In this document: positions 10,015 through 19,218 of the stretch, piece by piece
Layout: every line of letters begins with the position of its first letter
Position numbering within the stretch: position 1 is the first letter of the stretch
Assembly (NCBI GenBank): GCA_019455105.1
Contig: JACFMZ010000005.1
Location: 14,226 to 62,979 of the forward strand
Reading direction: 5' to 3'
DNA: 48,754 bases
Origin: Bacteroidota bacterium
Lineage (GTDB): Bacteria; Bacteroidota; Ignavibacteria; UBA10030; UBA8401
Position numbers and translations under genes: made by a program
The notes under the pieces: generated by a model
What the model was told of the DNA's origin: nothing
The model's database searches: none
The model's input: only the letters and a program-made list of their open reading frames with translations

Positions 10015-10874
10015 TAACTTTAAACGGAAAAGAAATATCTGAAATTCAATCGCTTATTAAATTGATTGATGATGAAGAATCGGTGTATGCCATAGCTAAA
10101 GAAAAACTCATCAATTACGGCGAAAGCGCATTAGAATATTTATTGCAGGAAAACAGTAATATCTCTTCTCTTTTTCTTCGACGGAGAGACGAGATTCAAG
10201 AATTGATTCTTAGAAATTATTTTAAGGAAAATATCCGCCTCATTCCAAGAGAATCAAACGGCGATATTAATCTTGAAGAAATTGTTTTTCTGATTGCCAG
10301 GCAGCGTTATATAATGTTGGACTTTACAACGTATCGTAATCAAATATCACAGTTTTCTAAAGAATTAAAAGATAAAACGAGCACAGTGATAGAACCGGTT
10401 GATGTCTTTCACCGAATTATTGAATTTTTTTGTAGCGAAAAGCAATTCAATGGAAATTCAATTGATTATTATAATGAAGAAAATCATTATATTAATAAAG
10501 TATTGGACACAAAACTCGGTAGCCCGATTTCTCTCAGCGTAATTTATTTGCTGGTTTGCAGAAAAATAAATCTTCCAATTTACGGAATAGGATTACCGGG
10601 ACATTTTATTTTACGATTCAGCTTCGATATGAAGCATATTTATTTTGATCCGTTTGATAGTGGAAAAGTCTTATTCAAAGACGATTGCGCAAAAATTGTT
10701 GAAAATTTAGGATATACATATTCTGATGAATTTCTCGAACCAATTTCAAATAAACAGATTGCAGAACGAATGCTGCGCAATATTATTCTTTCATTAGAAA
10801 AAAATCGAGAAACTCAACGCATAGAAACAATACGTCAGAATATTGATTATCTGAACAATGCAACAGAACAATAA
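10011..10874 (+). CDS. SirB1/transglutaminase-like family protein
   Basis: A 287-residue cytoplasmic protein of the SirB1 (Transglut_core2) family, which has a transglutaminase-like fold and no firmly assigned biochemical role. Recognisable elements are the N-terminal helical half, YNEENHYINKVLDTKLGSPISLSVIYLL (about residues 157-181), the GIGLPGHFILRF stretch (about 193-204) and YFDPFDSGKVL. A TPR-like helical tail closes it. Translation begins at a GTG whose last bases overlap the LOG stop codon. No catalytic Cys is evident where classical transglutaminases have one, so an enzymatic claim is not made. Confidence 0.82.
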   Translation: MITLNGKEISEIQSLIKLIDDEESVYAIAKEKLINYGESALEYLLQENSNISSLFLRRRDEIQELILRNYFKENIRLIPRESNGDINLEEIVFLIARQRYIMLDFTTYRNQISQFSKELKDKTSTVIEPVDVFHRIIEFFCSEKQFNGNSIDYYNEENHYINKVLDTKLGSPISLSVIYLLVCRKINLPIYGIGLPGHFILRFSFDMKHIYFDPFDSGKVLFKDDCAKIVENLGYTYSDEFLEPISNKQIAERMLRNIILSLEKNRETQRIETIRQNIDYLNNATEQ

Positions 10875-10922
10875 GATTTGTTAACGAATATAAATAGTAT
10901 CAAAAGTTGCAGCAATTAATTC

Positions 10923-11280
10923 GGGGGTGATTGGATTCGACGGGGTAGAGAATGGATAAATCAGCATACCGTGCTTGCCATAACGCACGATAATCTCGTG
11001 GCAAAAACATAAATGCAGATAACTACGGTTACGCACTTGCCGCTTAATTAAGCCGCAAGCGCCGATACAGTCTTCTCCTGATGAGATTGTAAAGGCGTCA
11101 ACTTAGTCAGGATAGTCTAATGAATTTCGTGGTGCATTAGATGAAAATTTATCCCATGGATAGCCTTGAGTGTTTCAAGTTTGGCTGAGAGCTTGAGGCG
11201 AAAATATTAGCCGAACTGAGTATGGAGAAGATTTATTGGTTTTCACTTCGGACCGGGGTTCAAATCCCCGCACCTCCACA
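10923..11280 (+). ncRNA. ssrA: Transfer-messenger RNA (tmRNA), tag ADNYGYALAA
   Basis: The 5' end GGGGGTGATTGGATTCGACG is the tmRNA signature. The 3' end carries a T-arm (GGGGTTCAAATCCCC) and CACCTCC (11271-11277), which pairs with GGGGGTG (10923-10929), one pair being G-U. CCA is not fully encoded (ACA follows), so the tail must be added or trimmed. The resume frame starts at GCA 11015 and reads ADNYGYALAA up to TAA 11045-11047, a 10-residue degradation tag ending in the usual LAA. The molecule is one piece, about 356 nt. It rescues stalled ribosomes together with SmpB, which is not in this window. A T-rich run after the gene (11282-11298) probably terminates transcription. Confidence 0.97.
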
Positions 11281-11328
11281 ATTTTTTTACTTTTTTTATA
11301 AACGATAACAGCTACACAATCTATTCAT

Positions 11329-12156
11329 ATGAAAATTCCCTTTACCAAAATGAGCGGCGCTGGTAATGATTTTGTTGTTGTTGATAACCGTACAAAACTC
11401 ATTACTGATCCGGAAAATTTTTCTAAATCTGCATGCCATCGTCATTTGGGAATTGGAGCAGACGGTGTGTTACTTGTTGAACAGAGCGATAAAGCCGATT
11501 TTACAATGAAATATTATAACGCCGATGGTACTCACGGTGGAATGTGCGGAAACGGCGGACGTTGTATCGCTAAATTTGCTTATGATAACAAAATAGTACA
11601 AAAAGAAAAATTTTCGTTTTCAGCATTGGATTATATTTATAAAAGCATCCGTCATGCTCCGGAGTTGTATGAGATTGAAATGAAAAATCCTGTTGATATA
11701 AGATTGAATATTGATTTGTTGGTCAAAGAAGAAAAATTTATTGTTCATTATATCGATACCGGATCTCCGCATTGCGTACTGTTTCTAAATAAAAATCACT
11801 CTTTGAAAGATTTAGAAGAAATTGATGTTATCCAGATTGGTAAAAGTTTACGCTATCATTCTAAATTTTCTCCGAAAGGAACAAACGTTAATTTTGTTCA
11901 ATTGATTGGCGATAATAAAATTAAAATAAGAACTTACGAGCGTGGAGTTGAAGACGAAACGCTTGCATGCGGAACAGGTTCAATTGCCAGCGCGGTATTG
12001 AGTTCTTTATTATATGAATACATAAGCCCAATTGGCGTTAAAGTAAAAAGCGGTGAAACTTTGGAGATATCATTTAAAAAAATAATGGAAGACATTAAAG
12101 AAGTTAAACTTAAAGGAAGCGCGAAGAATATATTTGTTGGTGAATATGAATTCTAA
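11329..12156 (+). CDS. dapF: Diaminopimelate epimerase DapF
   Basis: Interconverts LL- and meso-diaminopimelate, without a cofactor, for lysine and peptidoglycan. The 275-residue length is normal. The two catalytic cysteines are Cys73 in GGMCGNGGRC and Cys214 in ETLACGTGS, and the start MKIPFTKMSGAGNDFVVVDN is characteristic. It follows the tmRNA gene by 48 bp of T-rich sequence and faces polX. It may be read by transcription passing the tmRNA terminator, or from a promoter I could not identify with confidence. The rest of the dap pathway is not in the window. Confidence 0.96.
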   Translation: MKIPFTKMSGAGNDFVVVDNRTKLITDPENFSKSACHRHLGIGADGVLLVEQSDKADFTMKYYNADGTHGGMCGNGGRCIAKFAYDNKIVQKEKFSFSALDYIYKSIRHAPELYEIEMKNPVDIRLNIDLLVKEEKFIVHYIDTGSPHCVLFLNKNHSLKDLEEIDVIQIGKSLRYHSKFSPKGTNVNFVQLIGDNKIKIRTYERGVEDETLACGTGSIASAVLSSLLYEYISPIGVKVKSGETLEISFKKIMEDIKEVKLKGSAKNIFVGEYEF

Positions 12157-12193
12157 TTCCTAATAACCATATACACAAATAATAAATATAATA

Positions 12194-12219
12194 GATATTA
12201 TGTTAAGTAATATAATATC
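12194..12219. terminator. Weak AT-only inverted repeat between convergent dapF and polX
   Basis: GATATTAT (12194-12201) and ATAATATC (12212-12219) can pair across a 10-base loop in the short gap between two convergent genes. The stem is all A/T except the end pair, so termination activity is only possible. Confidence 0.3.
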
Positions 12220-12223
12220 GAAT

Positions 12224-13972
12224 TTATCGTGATTTATTAAATAGTTTTCTAATCTTATCAACACTCAATGTGTTCACTACATCTTGCTTCTCTAACCACC
12301 CTTTTCTTGCAATACCAACTCCGTATCGAACATCATTTAAGCCTTTAATGTTGTGAGCATCTGGATTAATTGAAATTTTAACACCTTTTTCTTTTGCGTA
12401 TTTACATAACCGCCAATCTAAATCAAGCCGCATTGGATGTGAATTAATTTCAATTATTTTTCCGTAATCTGCAGCAGCATTAATAATATCAATTTTGTTC
12501 AGCTGATATTCTTCACGCTGAAGCAATAACCTTCCGGTCAGATGTCCTAGTATTGTAACGTATTTATTTTTAAGTGCGCGAATAATCCGTTTTGTCATTT
12601 CCTTTTCATTCAACGAAAAATTACTATGAACAGATGCAACAACAAATTCAAACGATGACAAAATTTTATCAGAATAATCTAATTCTCCATTCGGTAAAAT
12701 ATCAACTTCAGTACCCTTAAAAATATAAAAGTTTTTAAGTTTAGCATTTAAAGAATCAATTTCATTTAATTGCTGAGTTACTCTTTTAGCATCCAAACCG
12801 TTTGCATACACTGCAACTTTGCTATGGTCGGCAATGCCGAGATATTTCCAGCCTATATTTTGAGCTGCAAGCGCCATTTCAGAGAGAGTATTTTTGCCGT
12901 CGCTATATGTCGTATGGCAATGAAATGTTCCTTGTAAATCATTTAAAGTTATTAGTTTAGGGAGCTTATTGTGTTGTGATGCTTCAATCTCACCGAAGTC
13001 TTCTCTTAATTCCGGTTCAATATAATTTAGTCCGAGTGTTTTATATATATCTTTTTCTGTTTTACAAGTAGGAATATTCTTCTTACTACTTTTTTTACTT
13101 TTAGAATCAATTATCGTAAATCCATATTCGTTTAAACTTAAGCCGATATCTTTTGCAATCGAACGCAATCGAACATTATGCTCCTTGCTTCCTGTAAAAT
13201 AATTTAAGGCAAACGGAAATTCATTATCGTGTACAATTCGCAGGTCGCAGTTAATTCCATTTTTCAGCATCACACTGGATTTCGTTTCTCCCTTTCCGAT
13301 AAATCGTTCTACACTGCTATATGACGTAAAAACATCCATTAATTGTGAAATATATTTTTTCTGAGCACTAACAAGAATATCAATATCACCAATTGTTTCT
13401 TTCCGGCGCCGCAGGCTGCCGGCAATTTCAGCACGAAGTACTCCTTTTTGCTTCTTTAAGATATCAAGAATTTCAGCAGCGGAAGATTCTGCTACATTAT
13501 ATAAAAATCGTGAGGAATGTTTTTTTAAGAACTCAATGCCATGTAATATATTCTCTTGTGTTTTTTTACCAAAGCCGGCAGCATTTTCAAGTTTCCCTGC
13601 TTTACATGCCGACTCCAATTCTTCAACTGATTGAATTTTCAAATTATACAGCAGGAATGAAACTTTTTTGGGACCGATTCCCGGAATTTTTAACATTTCA
13701 AAAACGCCGGTGGGGAATTCATTTTTAAGATTTTCAAATTCTATTGATTTTCCGGTAGAAACAAGTTCTTCAATGATGGAGGCTATGCTCTTTCCGATTC
13801 CTTTAATATTTTGAATTTCCTGCTCTTCAACTAACCGGTTTATATCGTCAGGAATGGTTGCCAGTATGCGAGAAGCATTGTAAAAGGCACGGCTCTTAAA
13901 AGGATTTTCTCCTTTTATCTCAAGTAAAGTGCCAAATTCATCAAGTGTGTTTGTAATGTCAGACTTATTCAT
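12224..13972 (-). CDS. polX: PolX family DNA polymerase with PHP exonuclease domain
   Basis: A 582-residue bacterial PolX involved in gap-filling DNA repair. In order: N-terminal helix-hairpin-helix regions (GIGKSI near 58-63, IPGIGPKKV near 96-104), the nucleotidyltransferase palm with GSLRRRKETIGDIDIL (catalytic Asp196 and Asp198) and Asp243 in NCDLRIV, then a C-terminal PHP domain. The PHP metal ligands are present: HCHTTYSDG (His351, His353, Asp358), ADHS, EVDIL, SVHSNF, GHLTGR, NSHP and DAHN. Both activities are therefore likely intact, which is not true in all PolX. It is the last gene of the long minus-strand run, 39 bp after trpG. Confidence 0.95.
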   Translation of the reverse strand: MNKSDITNTLDEFGTLLEIKGENPFKSRAFYNASRILATIPDDINRLVEEQEIQNIKGIGKSIASIIEELVSTGKSIEFENLKNEFPTGVFEMLKIPGIGPKKVSFLLYNLKIQSVEELESACKAGKLENAAGFGKKTQENILHGIEFLKKHSSRFLYNVAESSAAEILDILKKQKGVLRAEIAGSLRRRKETIGDIDILVSAQKKYISQLMDVFTSYSSVERFIGKGETKSSVMLKNGINCDLRIVHDNEFPFALNYFTGSKEHNVRLRSIAKDIGLSLNEYGFTIIDSKSKKSSKKNIPTCKTEKDIYKTLGLNYIEPELREDFGEIEASQHNKLPKLITLNDLQGTFHCHTTYSDGKNTLSEMALAAQNIGWKYLGIADHSKVAVYANGLDAKRVTQQLNEIDSLNAKLKNFYIFKGTEVDILPNGELDYSDKILSSFEFVVASVHSNFSLNEKEMTKRIIRALKNKYVTILGHLTGRLLLQREEYQLNKIDIINAAADYGKIIEINSHPMRLDLDWRLCKYAKEKGVKISINPDAHNIKGLNDVRYGVGIARKGWLEKQDVVNTLSVDKIRKLFNKSR

Positions 13973-14011
13973 CAGTCTAAAATTTTGAATGACTGAAATA
14001 TATTGGAAAAA

Positions 14012-14584
14012 TTATAAATAATTCTTTTCTATAAAATTTCTTAATAATAATTTTCCATGTTCAGTTGCTATTGACTCGGGATGGAATTGAATACCGAAAA
14101 CCGGATAACGAGAATGTTGAACTCCCATAATAACTTTATCCGAAGTTGTTGCCGTAATTTCAATTTCACTTGGAATTGTTTTAGGATCTATTACCAATGA
14201 ATGGTATCGGGTTGCGCGAAATTTATTTGGAAGAGATTTGAAAATTCCCTTCCCTTCATGATAGATTTCCGAAGTCTTTCCATGAACAATCGAAGGAGCA
14301 GAAATTACATTACCGCCAAAAGCTTCTCCAATTGCCTGGTGTCCGAGGCAAACGCCGAGAATCGGTATTTCCTGGCAAAATTCTTTTATCAATGAGATAG
14401 AAATTCCTGCTTCTTTCGGCGTGCACGGTCCCGGCGATATGACAATTCCTTCCGGATGAAGATTGCGGATTTCCCGAAGCGTAATTTTATCATTTCGAAA
14501 AATCTTTTGTTCAATATTCATTTCGCCGAAATATTGAACAAGGTTATACGTAAAGGAATCGTAATTATCGATAATTAAAATCAT
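14012..14584 (-). CDS. trpG: Anthranilate/aminodeoxychorismate synthase glutamine amidotransferase (TrpG/PabA)
   Basis: Class I glutamine amidotransferase of 190 residues that supplies ammonia to the chorismate-using partner. The catalytic Cys79 (GVCLGHQAIGEAFGG) and the His168/Glu170 pair (QFHPES) are present, as is the oxyanion strand SPGPCTPKEAG. Its ATG overlaps the trpE stop (ATGA), so it is coupled to trpE and is most likely TrpG. Such subunits often also serve PabB to make folate, and that shared use is possible because no separate pabA is visible here. Confidence 0.93.
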   Translation of the reverse strand: MILIIDNYDSFTYNLVQYFGEMNIEQKIFRNDKITLREIRNLHPEGIVISPGPCTPKEAGISISLIKEFCQEIPILGVCLGHQAIGEAFGGNVISAPSIVHGKTSEIYHEGKGIFKSLPNKFRATRYHSLVIDPKTIPSEIEITATTSDKVIMGVQHSRYPVFGIQFHPESIATEHGKLLLRNFIEKNYL

Positions 14585-16065
14585 AATACGGTAGCTTCAA
14601 CAGATTTAACAACGGCATCCATTTTTATAAGTGTTTCTTTATATTCATTTTCCGGAACCGAATCGAAGACAATTCCGGCACCAGCTTGAAAATAGGCGTA
14701 CCCATCTTTAACAATTGTTGTACGAATCGCAATGCAGGAATCGAGATTGCCGGAAAAATCTAAATAGCCGATTGCTCCGCCGTAAATTCCCCGTTTTACC
14801 GGTTCCAGTTCGGCAATAATTTCCATGGCACGAATTTTCGGCGCGCCGGATAAGGTTCCGGCAGGAAAACAGGAAAACAAGGCATCTATCGCAGTTACTT
14901 CTTTTTTTAATTTTCCTCTGACGTTCGAAACAATATGCATGACGTGAGAATATTTCTCGATGGCCATATAATCCGTTACCTCAACTGTGCCGAATTCGCT
15001 TATTCGTCCGATATCGTTTCTTCCTAAATCGATGAGCATTAAATGTTCAGCAAGTTCTTTCTGATCCGCAAGGAGATCCTTTTCAAGCAAGAGATCCTCT
15101 TCTGCTGTGTATCCGCGCCGTCGAGTGCCGGCAATCGGCCGAGTTTCGACAATATTATTTTCCACACGCACTAATAATTCCGGCGAAGAGCCGATTATTG
15201 ATAAGCCATTGAGTGAAAAAAAATACATATACGGGGAGGGATTTATAACGCGAAGCATTCGATAAATGGAAAAAGAATCGCCGTGAAATTTTCTTTTTAA
15301 ACGGTGTGACGGTAGAACCTGAAATACATCTCCCTCAACAATGTATTTTTTTGAACGAACAACCATCTGCTCAAATTCATATTGCGAAATCATCTGTTCC
15401 ATTGCACCAATTTCAGAATAACAAAATTGGTTTAAAATGGTTTTTGATAAAAGCTGTTTCATCTTTTGTATTTCTTCGGCAGCTTTTTCATATTCAGACT
15501 TTAATACTGCTTCATCAGCGTTGGACGGGATATACGCATTAGATACTAATTGTAATTTTCTTTTTACATTATCAAAAACGATAATAGTATCAAGAAACAT
15601 TAATAAAGAATCATTAAGCTGTAAATCATCGAGTTTTGCAGAAGGGATATTTTCAATCAGCTGAACTGTTTCGTATCCGAAATAGCCGACAGCGCCGCTT
15701 GCCAAGCGTGGTAATCCTTCTATCGGCGTTGTTTTGTAATGAGAAAATATTTTTTTTAATGCTTCTAATGGGTGGTCTATTCCTTGGACGAGTTTTGGTA
15801 ATGTAACAACATCAGGATGACGTGATTGAATCTCATAGGTGTCTTTTCGAATAATAAAGTTTGCAAAAGGATTGTAGCCGATAAATGAATACCGGCCGAT
15901 CTTTTCTCCCCCTTCAACGCTTTCAAGAAGGAACGAATACGGACTTTCATTCCGTACTTTCAGATAGACTGAGACGGGAGTTTCAACATCGGCAAGTATT
16001 TCATCAAAGAGCGGAACAACATTTCCCTTTGCTGCCAGTAATTTAAATTCTTCAAACGAAATCAT
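14581..16065 (-). CDS. trpE: Anthranilate synthase component I
   Basis: Converts chorismate and ammonia to anthranilate, the first step of tryptophan synthesis. It is 494 residues when started at ATG 16065 (MISFEEF), one base after the thioesterase stop; a longer open frame to 16113 would overlap that gene. The N-terminal domain has the Trp feedback site motif SFLLESVEGGE (LLES near 46-49). The catalytic domain shows PIAGTRRRG, LIDLGRNDIG, HVMHIVSNVRG, FPAGTLSGAPK and QAGAGIVFDS. Ala in PIAGT, rather than the Lys of PabB (PIKGT), favours TrpE over PabB. The other trp genes are elsewhere. Confidence 0.94.
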   Translation of the reverse strand: MISFEEFKLLAAKGNVVPLFDEILADVETPVSVYLKVRNESPYSFLLESVEGGEKIGRYSFIGYNPFANFIIRKDTYEIQSRHPDVVTLPKLVQGIDHPLEALKKIFSHYKTTPIEGLPRLASGAVGYFGYETVQLIENIPSAKLDDLQLNDSLLMFLDTIIVFDNVKRKLQLVSNAYIPSNADEAVLKSEYEKAAEEIQKMKQLLSKTILNQFCYSEIGAMEQMISQYEFEQMVVRSKKYIVEGDVFQVLPSHRLKRKFHGDSFSIYRMLRVINPSPYMYFFSLNGLSIIGSSPELLVRVENNIVETRPIAGTRRRGYTAEEDLLLEKDLLADQKELAEHLMLIDLGRNDIGRISEFGTVEVTDYMAIEKYSHVMHIVSNVRGKLKKEVTAIDALFSCFPAGTLSGAPKIRAMEIIAELEPVKRGIYGGAIGYLDFSGNLDSCIAIRTTIVKDGYAYFQAGAGIVFDSVPENEYKETLIKMDAVVKSVEATVL

Positions 16066-16066
16066 G

Positions 16067-16528
16067 TTACACTTCAACAGAGGGCCATAAAATTGCCGCT
16101 CTACCTTCTTCAAATTCCTGAATTTTCTTTCTGTAATAATTCGGAACCGGGACAGGTTTATTGGACACCGGATCTACCCACACGTGTATGGTGATGCATT
16201 TGGCAATCGGAATATTTTTCTCCGTTAGCACCATTTCCGCTTCACACCGGATACTTGAATTATTTATTGCGGTAATTCGCGTATATATATCAAGGAGATC
16301 ATCATACGTGGCAGGATTGAAATAATCTAATTCATTACGGGCAACAACAATTTTTGTATTGCCGGAAATTGAACGTTCATCAATTTCCATTCCGGTATCC
16401 TTAAAATAATTTACACGGGCAACTTCAAAATAGAGGAGATAATTTCCATTGTGCACGATTCCCTGCCAGTCAATTTCGTAATTTCGAACTTTAATTTGGT
16501 ATTTGTGTTTGTATTGAGAGATATCCAT
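16067..16528 (-). CDS. Acyl-CoA thioesterase, hotdog fold (4HBT/YbgC-like)
   Basis: A 153-residue single hotdog-domain protein. The active-site region YEIDWQGIVHNGNYLLYFEVAR (Asp20, Asn27, Glu35 region) matches the 4-hydroxybenzoyl-CoA/YbgC thioesterase type that hydrolyses acyl-CoA thioesters. The substrate cannot be read from the sequence. It sits between ltaE (11 bp) and trpE (1 bp), clearly within one operon, though no metabolic link with tryptophan synthesis is evident. Confidence 0.87.
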   Translation of the reverse strand: MDISQYKHKYQIKVRNYEIDWQGIVHNGNYLLYFEVARVNYFKDTGMEIDERSISGNTKIVVARNELDYFNPATYDDLLDIYTRITAINNSSIRCEAEMVLTEKNIPIAKCITIHVWVDPVSNKPVPVPNYYRKKIQEFEEGRAAILWPSVEV

Positions 16529-16539
16529 AAAATGTACGG

Positions 16540-17574
16540 TTAATGAAATAATGCTTTAATTTTTTGAACTGCATATCGGATTTCTTCCATAGAAACATCG
16601 AGATGCATTACAGCGCGTAAGCTGGTAAACGTGCCGCTGGAAACGAGAATACTGTTTGCTTTTAACAGAGAAATAATTTCATTAGGGGTTTTCCCCGTTT
16701 TTTGTACATCAATCAATATAATATTTGTTTGAACGGATTCAAGATCAATTGAAAATTGTGTAACAGAAGAAAGCTCTTCAGCAAAATATTTTGCTTTCTG
16801 ATGATCTTCCTTCAATCGTTCAACATGATTCTCAACGGCGTATAAAGCGCCGGCAGCGATTATTCCGGCTTGACGCATGCCTCCGCCGAATACTTTCCGC
16901 CACTTTCGTACTTTTGAAATAAATTCTGCCGATCCGCAGATTGCCGAGCCGACCGGAGCGCCAAGCCCTTTTGAAAAGCAGACGGAAACGGAATCAAACT
17001 GTTCAGCCCATGTTTTCATCGGAATTCCTGTAGCAACGCTTGCATTCCATAATCGTGCACCGTCGAGATGGAAAATAATATTTCTTTCTTTTGCAAAGCG
17101 TGAAAGCTTATTTATTTCCTCAAGCGGAAAAATTGTTCCCCCGGCGCGATTGTGTGTATTTTCAACCGCAATAAGTTTTGTTTTCGGCATGTAATAAATA
17201 TCCGGCCGGATTAATGAAGGAAGTTGTTCAACAGAAAATATTCCCTTTTTGCCCGGAACGGTCTGAACTTGCACAGAAGACATAACGGACGGAGCAGCAG
17301 TTTCGTAATTGAAAATATGAGCATCCCGTTCAACCAAAATTTCATCCCCTGCATTGGTATGTGCCTTTATGGCAAGTTGATTACTCATACACCCGCTGGG
17401 AACAAACAGCGCTTTTTCTTTTCCAAGTAATGATGCCACTTTCTCCTGAAGAATATTGACGGTTGGATCTTCACCAAAGACATCATCGCCAACTTCGGCA
17501 TTTGCCATAGCCTGACGCATAGCTGTAGTCGGCTTTGTAACAGTATCGCTTCGTATGTCAATAATTTTTTCCAT
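16540..17574 (-). CDS. ltaE: Low-specificity L-threonine aldolase
   Basis: A 344-residue PLP enzyme that splits L-threonine or L-allo-threonine into glycine and acetaldehyde. Signatures are [12 protein letters not shown] at the start, [24 protein letters not shown] and the PLP lysine Lys202 in [13 protein letters not shown]. Length is normal. It begins 3 bp after lnt ends and is followed by the thioesterase gene. Confidence 0.93.
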   Translation of the reverse strand: MEKIIDIRSDTVTKPTTAMRQAMANAEVGDDVFGEDPTVNILQEKVASLLGKEKALFVPSGCMSNQLAIKAHTNAGDEILVERDAHIFNYETAAPSVMSSVQVQTVPGKKGIFSVEQLPSLIRPDIYYMPKTKLIAVENTHNRAGGTIFPLEEINKLSRFAKERNIIFHLDGARLWNASVATGIPMKTWAEQFDSVSVCFSKGLGAPVGSAICGSAEFISKVRKWRKVFGGGMRQAGIIAAGALYAVENHVERLKEDHQKAKYFAEELSSVTQFSIDLESVQTNIILIDVQKTGKTPNEIISLLKANSILVSSGTFTSLRAVMHLDVSMEEIRYAVQKIKALFH

Positions 17575-17577
17575 AAT

Positions 17578-19206
17578 TTACTTTTTATAAATTGTATAAC
17601 CTACAGTGAATAATAAAATTAGTAAACTAAACCACGCACAGATTCTAGCGAACAAGTCACCATGCTTTGTATAATAAGTTTGTTCGGTTTGAAGTGAGAT
17701 TTTTTTAGAGATATAATTTTCAGAATACATTTTTGTTTCTTCAAAAATATTTCCCAGCGGATCGATAAAACAAGAAACACCACCGTTGGCACAGCGAATC
17801 ACCCAGCGGCGATTTTCTACGGCTCGTAAAACAGCGTATTGCTTATGCTGCTGTGCTCCAGATGTATTTCCCCACCAGCTGTCGTTGGTAATAAAAACAA
17901 GAAACTCAGCCCCCTTCTTTACGAATGAGCTGACAAATTCCGGATAAATTGATTCATAACAAATCATAGCAAGAAATTTTGAGTTAGTTTTGTTATCAAA
18001 GAAAACTGTTGAATCTGTTCCCTTACCCCAATTACTGACACCCACACCCCAACGAAGAGGCTCAATGAGAAACGGAGCAGTTTCCGCATAGGGAATTCGT
18101 TCAGCCAATGGCACCAATCGCATTTTACTATAAATTTGCGAATTGTAAGTTGATGGCTGCGTAAACATAATTGAATTATAAGAATCATAAAATATATCCG
18201 TTCCTGAAATTTTACTTGCAGAAACGGGAATATTACCCTCACGATAATATTTTACTTTTACATATCCTGTAAGAATTGAAATTTTATTTGTATCAATGAA
18301 TGTCTTATACTCATTATACTGATCGTGCAGTTCGGGAAGATTTAATAAGATTGCTGTTTCAGGCAGCACAACAATGTCAAGACTATCCTTTAAATGATTA
18401 TTTATAACATTCAGATATTTCTTTACTTGATTCCATCTTCCAACGAATGAATCTGCCCCCTCCCACTTATCCCAAGGGTCTAAATTTGGTTGAATGACGC
18501 CAATAGAAAATTCTTTTTTATCGGAAAAACCGTTATAGATTTTTGGAATACCGTAAATATCAGGAATAAAATATAAGAGAAAAATTATTCCAAGTGAATA
18601 AATTGCTTTTTTGATATTTTGTCGTATTTCCTTAAACGAAAAAGTTGTGACAAAAATATAAACAACTGCATTAATAAATAAAATCCAAAACGATAAGCCG
18701 TAAACGCCGGTGATGTCTGCAATTTGAATTTTTGTTACTTGGTATGTTTGTGAATTTCCAAGAGTCAGCCAGGGAAAAGAGAATTCTCCGTATGCCAACA
18801 GCCACTCACAGGTTACCCATAGAAAAGGAAGAAAAAAAAGTGAGTAGTTCTTTTTAATTTTTTTTCGAACAAAGAAAATAAACGAAGCAAAAACAGTAAA
18901 GACTAAAGGCAAAAACAATAATAATGCTCCGCCGGCGAGCATTAAATATGGATCTTTATGGTGTGTAAATCCGCCTGTCCAATAAAGAGTAATTACGCAG
19001 AAAATAAAAAATGTGAAATAGGAATATCGAAAGAACTTACCGTAAAAATCTATTTTATCTATCAGCAAGAGAAATGGAACAAATCCAACCATCGCAAAAA
19101 ATCCGGTCGGAAATGGCGGAAATGAAATTCCAAGAAGAATTGCTGTTCCCAGCGAAAGCGTTAAGAGATTTTTATTTATTTTAGATTGCGTAATATCTTT
19201 GAACAC
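17578..19206 (-). CDS. lnt: Apolipoprotein N-acyltransferase
   Basis: Inner-membrane enzyme that adds the third acyl chain to lipoproteins. The 542 residues start with a GTG at 19206 and show about six N-terminal membrane helices, then a nitrilase-like periplasmic domain and a final C-terminal helix (LFARICAWFSLLILLFTVGY). The Glu-Lys-Cys triad is in VVLPETAILL (near 282), KMRLVPLAERIPY (near 360) and MICYESIYPE (near 415). It is followed at 3 bp by ltaE and preceded at 12 bp by the PAP2 phosphatase gene. Confidence 0.93.
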   Translation of the reverse strand: MFKDITQSKINKNLLTLSLGTAILLGISFPPFPTGFFAMVGFVPFLLLIDKIDFYGKFFRYSYFTFFIFCVITLYWTGGFTHHKDPYLMLAGGALLLFLPLVFTVFASFIFFVRKKIKKNYSLFFLPFLWVTCEWLLAYGEFSFPWLTLGNSQTYQVTKIQIADITGVYGLSFWILFINAVVYIFVTTFSFKEIRQNIKKAIYSLGIIFLLYFIPDIYGIPKIYNGFSDKKEFSIGVIQPNLDPWDKWEGADSFVGRWNQVKKYLNVINNHLKDSLDIVVLPETAILLNLPELHDQYNEYKTFIDTNKISILTGYVKVKYYREGNIPVSASKISGTDIFYDSYNSIMFTQPSTYNSQIYSKMRLVPLAERIPYAETAPFLIEPLRWGVGVSNWGKGTDSTVFFDNKTNSKFLAMICYESIYPEFVSSFVKKGAEFLVFITNDSWWGNTSGAQQHKQYAVLRAVENRRWVIRCANGGVSCFIDPLGNIFEETKMYSENYISKKISLQTEQTYYTKHGDLFARICAWFSLLILLFTVGYTIYKK

Positions 19207-19218
19207 AGTTGGTTATTC

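Noticed and set aside
10875..10922. Promoter for tmRNA in the short gap before it
   Set aside because: No TTGnnn/TATnnT pair with acceptable spacing fits the expected 5' end at 10923, so I do not annotate one.
14012..16065. trpE/trpG as pabB/pabA of folate synthesis
   Set aside because: The large subunit has PIAGT rather than PIKGT and an LLES-type Trp-binding motif, both favouring anthranilate synthase.
16066..16113. Longer trpE with 16 extra N-terminal residues
   Set aside because: It would overlap the end of the thioesterase gene, and the extra residues do not resemble TrpE. ATG 16065 gives the normal start one base after the thioesterase stop.
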